NCBI GenBank assembly: GCA_943370145.1
Contig: CALRPY020000075.1
Span: 1-20,880 of the forward strand
Direction of reading: 5' to 3'
Origin: Ga0077536 sp943370145
GTDB taxonomy: Bacteria; Pseudomonadota; Gammaproteobacteria; Ga0077536
Length of the DNA: 20,880 nt
In this document: piece by piece, positions 20,834-20,880 of the stretch
How positions within the stretch are numbered: the stretch's first letter is position 1
How the letters are laid out: every line of letters begins with the position of its first letter
Made by a program: the position numbers and the translations under genes
Notes under the pieces: generated by a model
Told to the model about the DNA's origin: nothing
Database searches by the model: none
Seen by the model: only the letters and a program-made list of their open reading frames with translations

Positions 20834-20880
20834 CTTTCTGAGGCACGCGGGCGCGGGTCTTCGCCGCTCCCGTCGCGGGC

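Noticed and set aside
1..20880. tRNA, rRNA or insertion-sequence transposase genes
   Set aside because: No cloverleaf with a GTTCGA-type arm, no rRNA segments, and no transposase motifs were seen on either strand.

Overview
This is a chromosomal stretch of a GC-rich proteobacterium. The gene order ilvB-ilvN-ilvC-pssA-leuA, the bacterial-type prolyl-tRNA synthetase with an editing insertion, and the catabolic flavoenzymes, acyl-CoA dehydrogenase and D-aminoacylase-type amidohydrolase fit a beta- or gammaproteobacterium. I cannot fix the genus from sequence alone. No rRNA, tRNA, prophage, insertion-sequence transposase or CRISPR array was seen.

Layout, left to right. (1) Positions 1-8403 carry, mostly on the minus strand, branched-chain amino acid synthesis: ilvB and ilvN (acetolactate synthase, stop and start overlapping by one base), ilvC, pssA (phosphatidylserine synthase) and leuA, then the first codons of another minus-strand gene at the left edge. 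The usual pssA-leuA junction is broken by a plus-strand pair at 1788-3680, a luciferase-like flavin monooxygenase and an enol-lactonase-like hydrolase, plus one copy of a palindromic repeat. (2) Positions 8404-8682 are a divergent promoter region. Plus-strand proS and an acyl-CoA dehydrogenase follow. (3) Positions 11585-12380 are non-coding and hold a tandem array of about 200-bp units, each containing the same palindrome. (4) A minus-strand N-acyl-D-amino-acid deacylase family enzyme diverges from a plus-strand metallo-beta-lactamase-fold hydrolase and a SAM-dependent methyltransferase. (5) Two very small reading frames with good ribosome binding sites, a 39-residue membrane peptide and a 53-residue exported peptide, flank a minus-strand regulatory pair: an OmpR-type response regulator and a soluble GAF-PAS-PAS-PAS hybrid histidine kinase.

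The most distinctive signal is non-coding. A perfect 33-nt palindrome (16-nt arms around a single C) occurs five times: once at 3.9 kb, three times in the tandem array at 11.7-12.2 kb, and once at 20.8 kb. Four of the five copies lie in the two long gaps between convergent genes. Each has a T-run on both sides, so it could act as a bidirectional terminator. It resembles REP-type elements mobilised by REP-associated tyrosine transposases, but no such gene is in the window. Copies 1 and 5 also share a 20-nt flanking sequence about 115 bp upstream. Copies 4 and 5 share a 15-nt motif in opposite orientation. A different inverted repeat built from CACGGAG-like blocks follows the histidine kinase gene.

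Functionally, the ilv and leu genes lead from pyruvate to valine, isoleucine and the leucine branch. The inserted monooxygenase and lactonase pair could oxidise a cyclic or ketone substrate and open the product. The two-component pair may control itself and the neighbouring small exported peptide.
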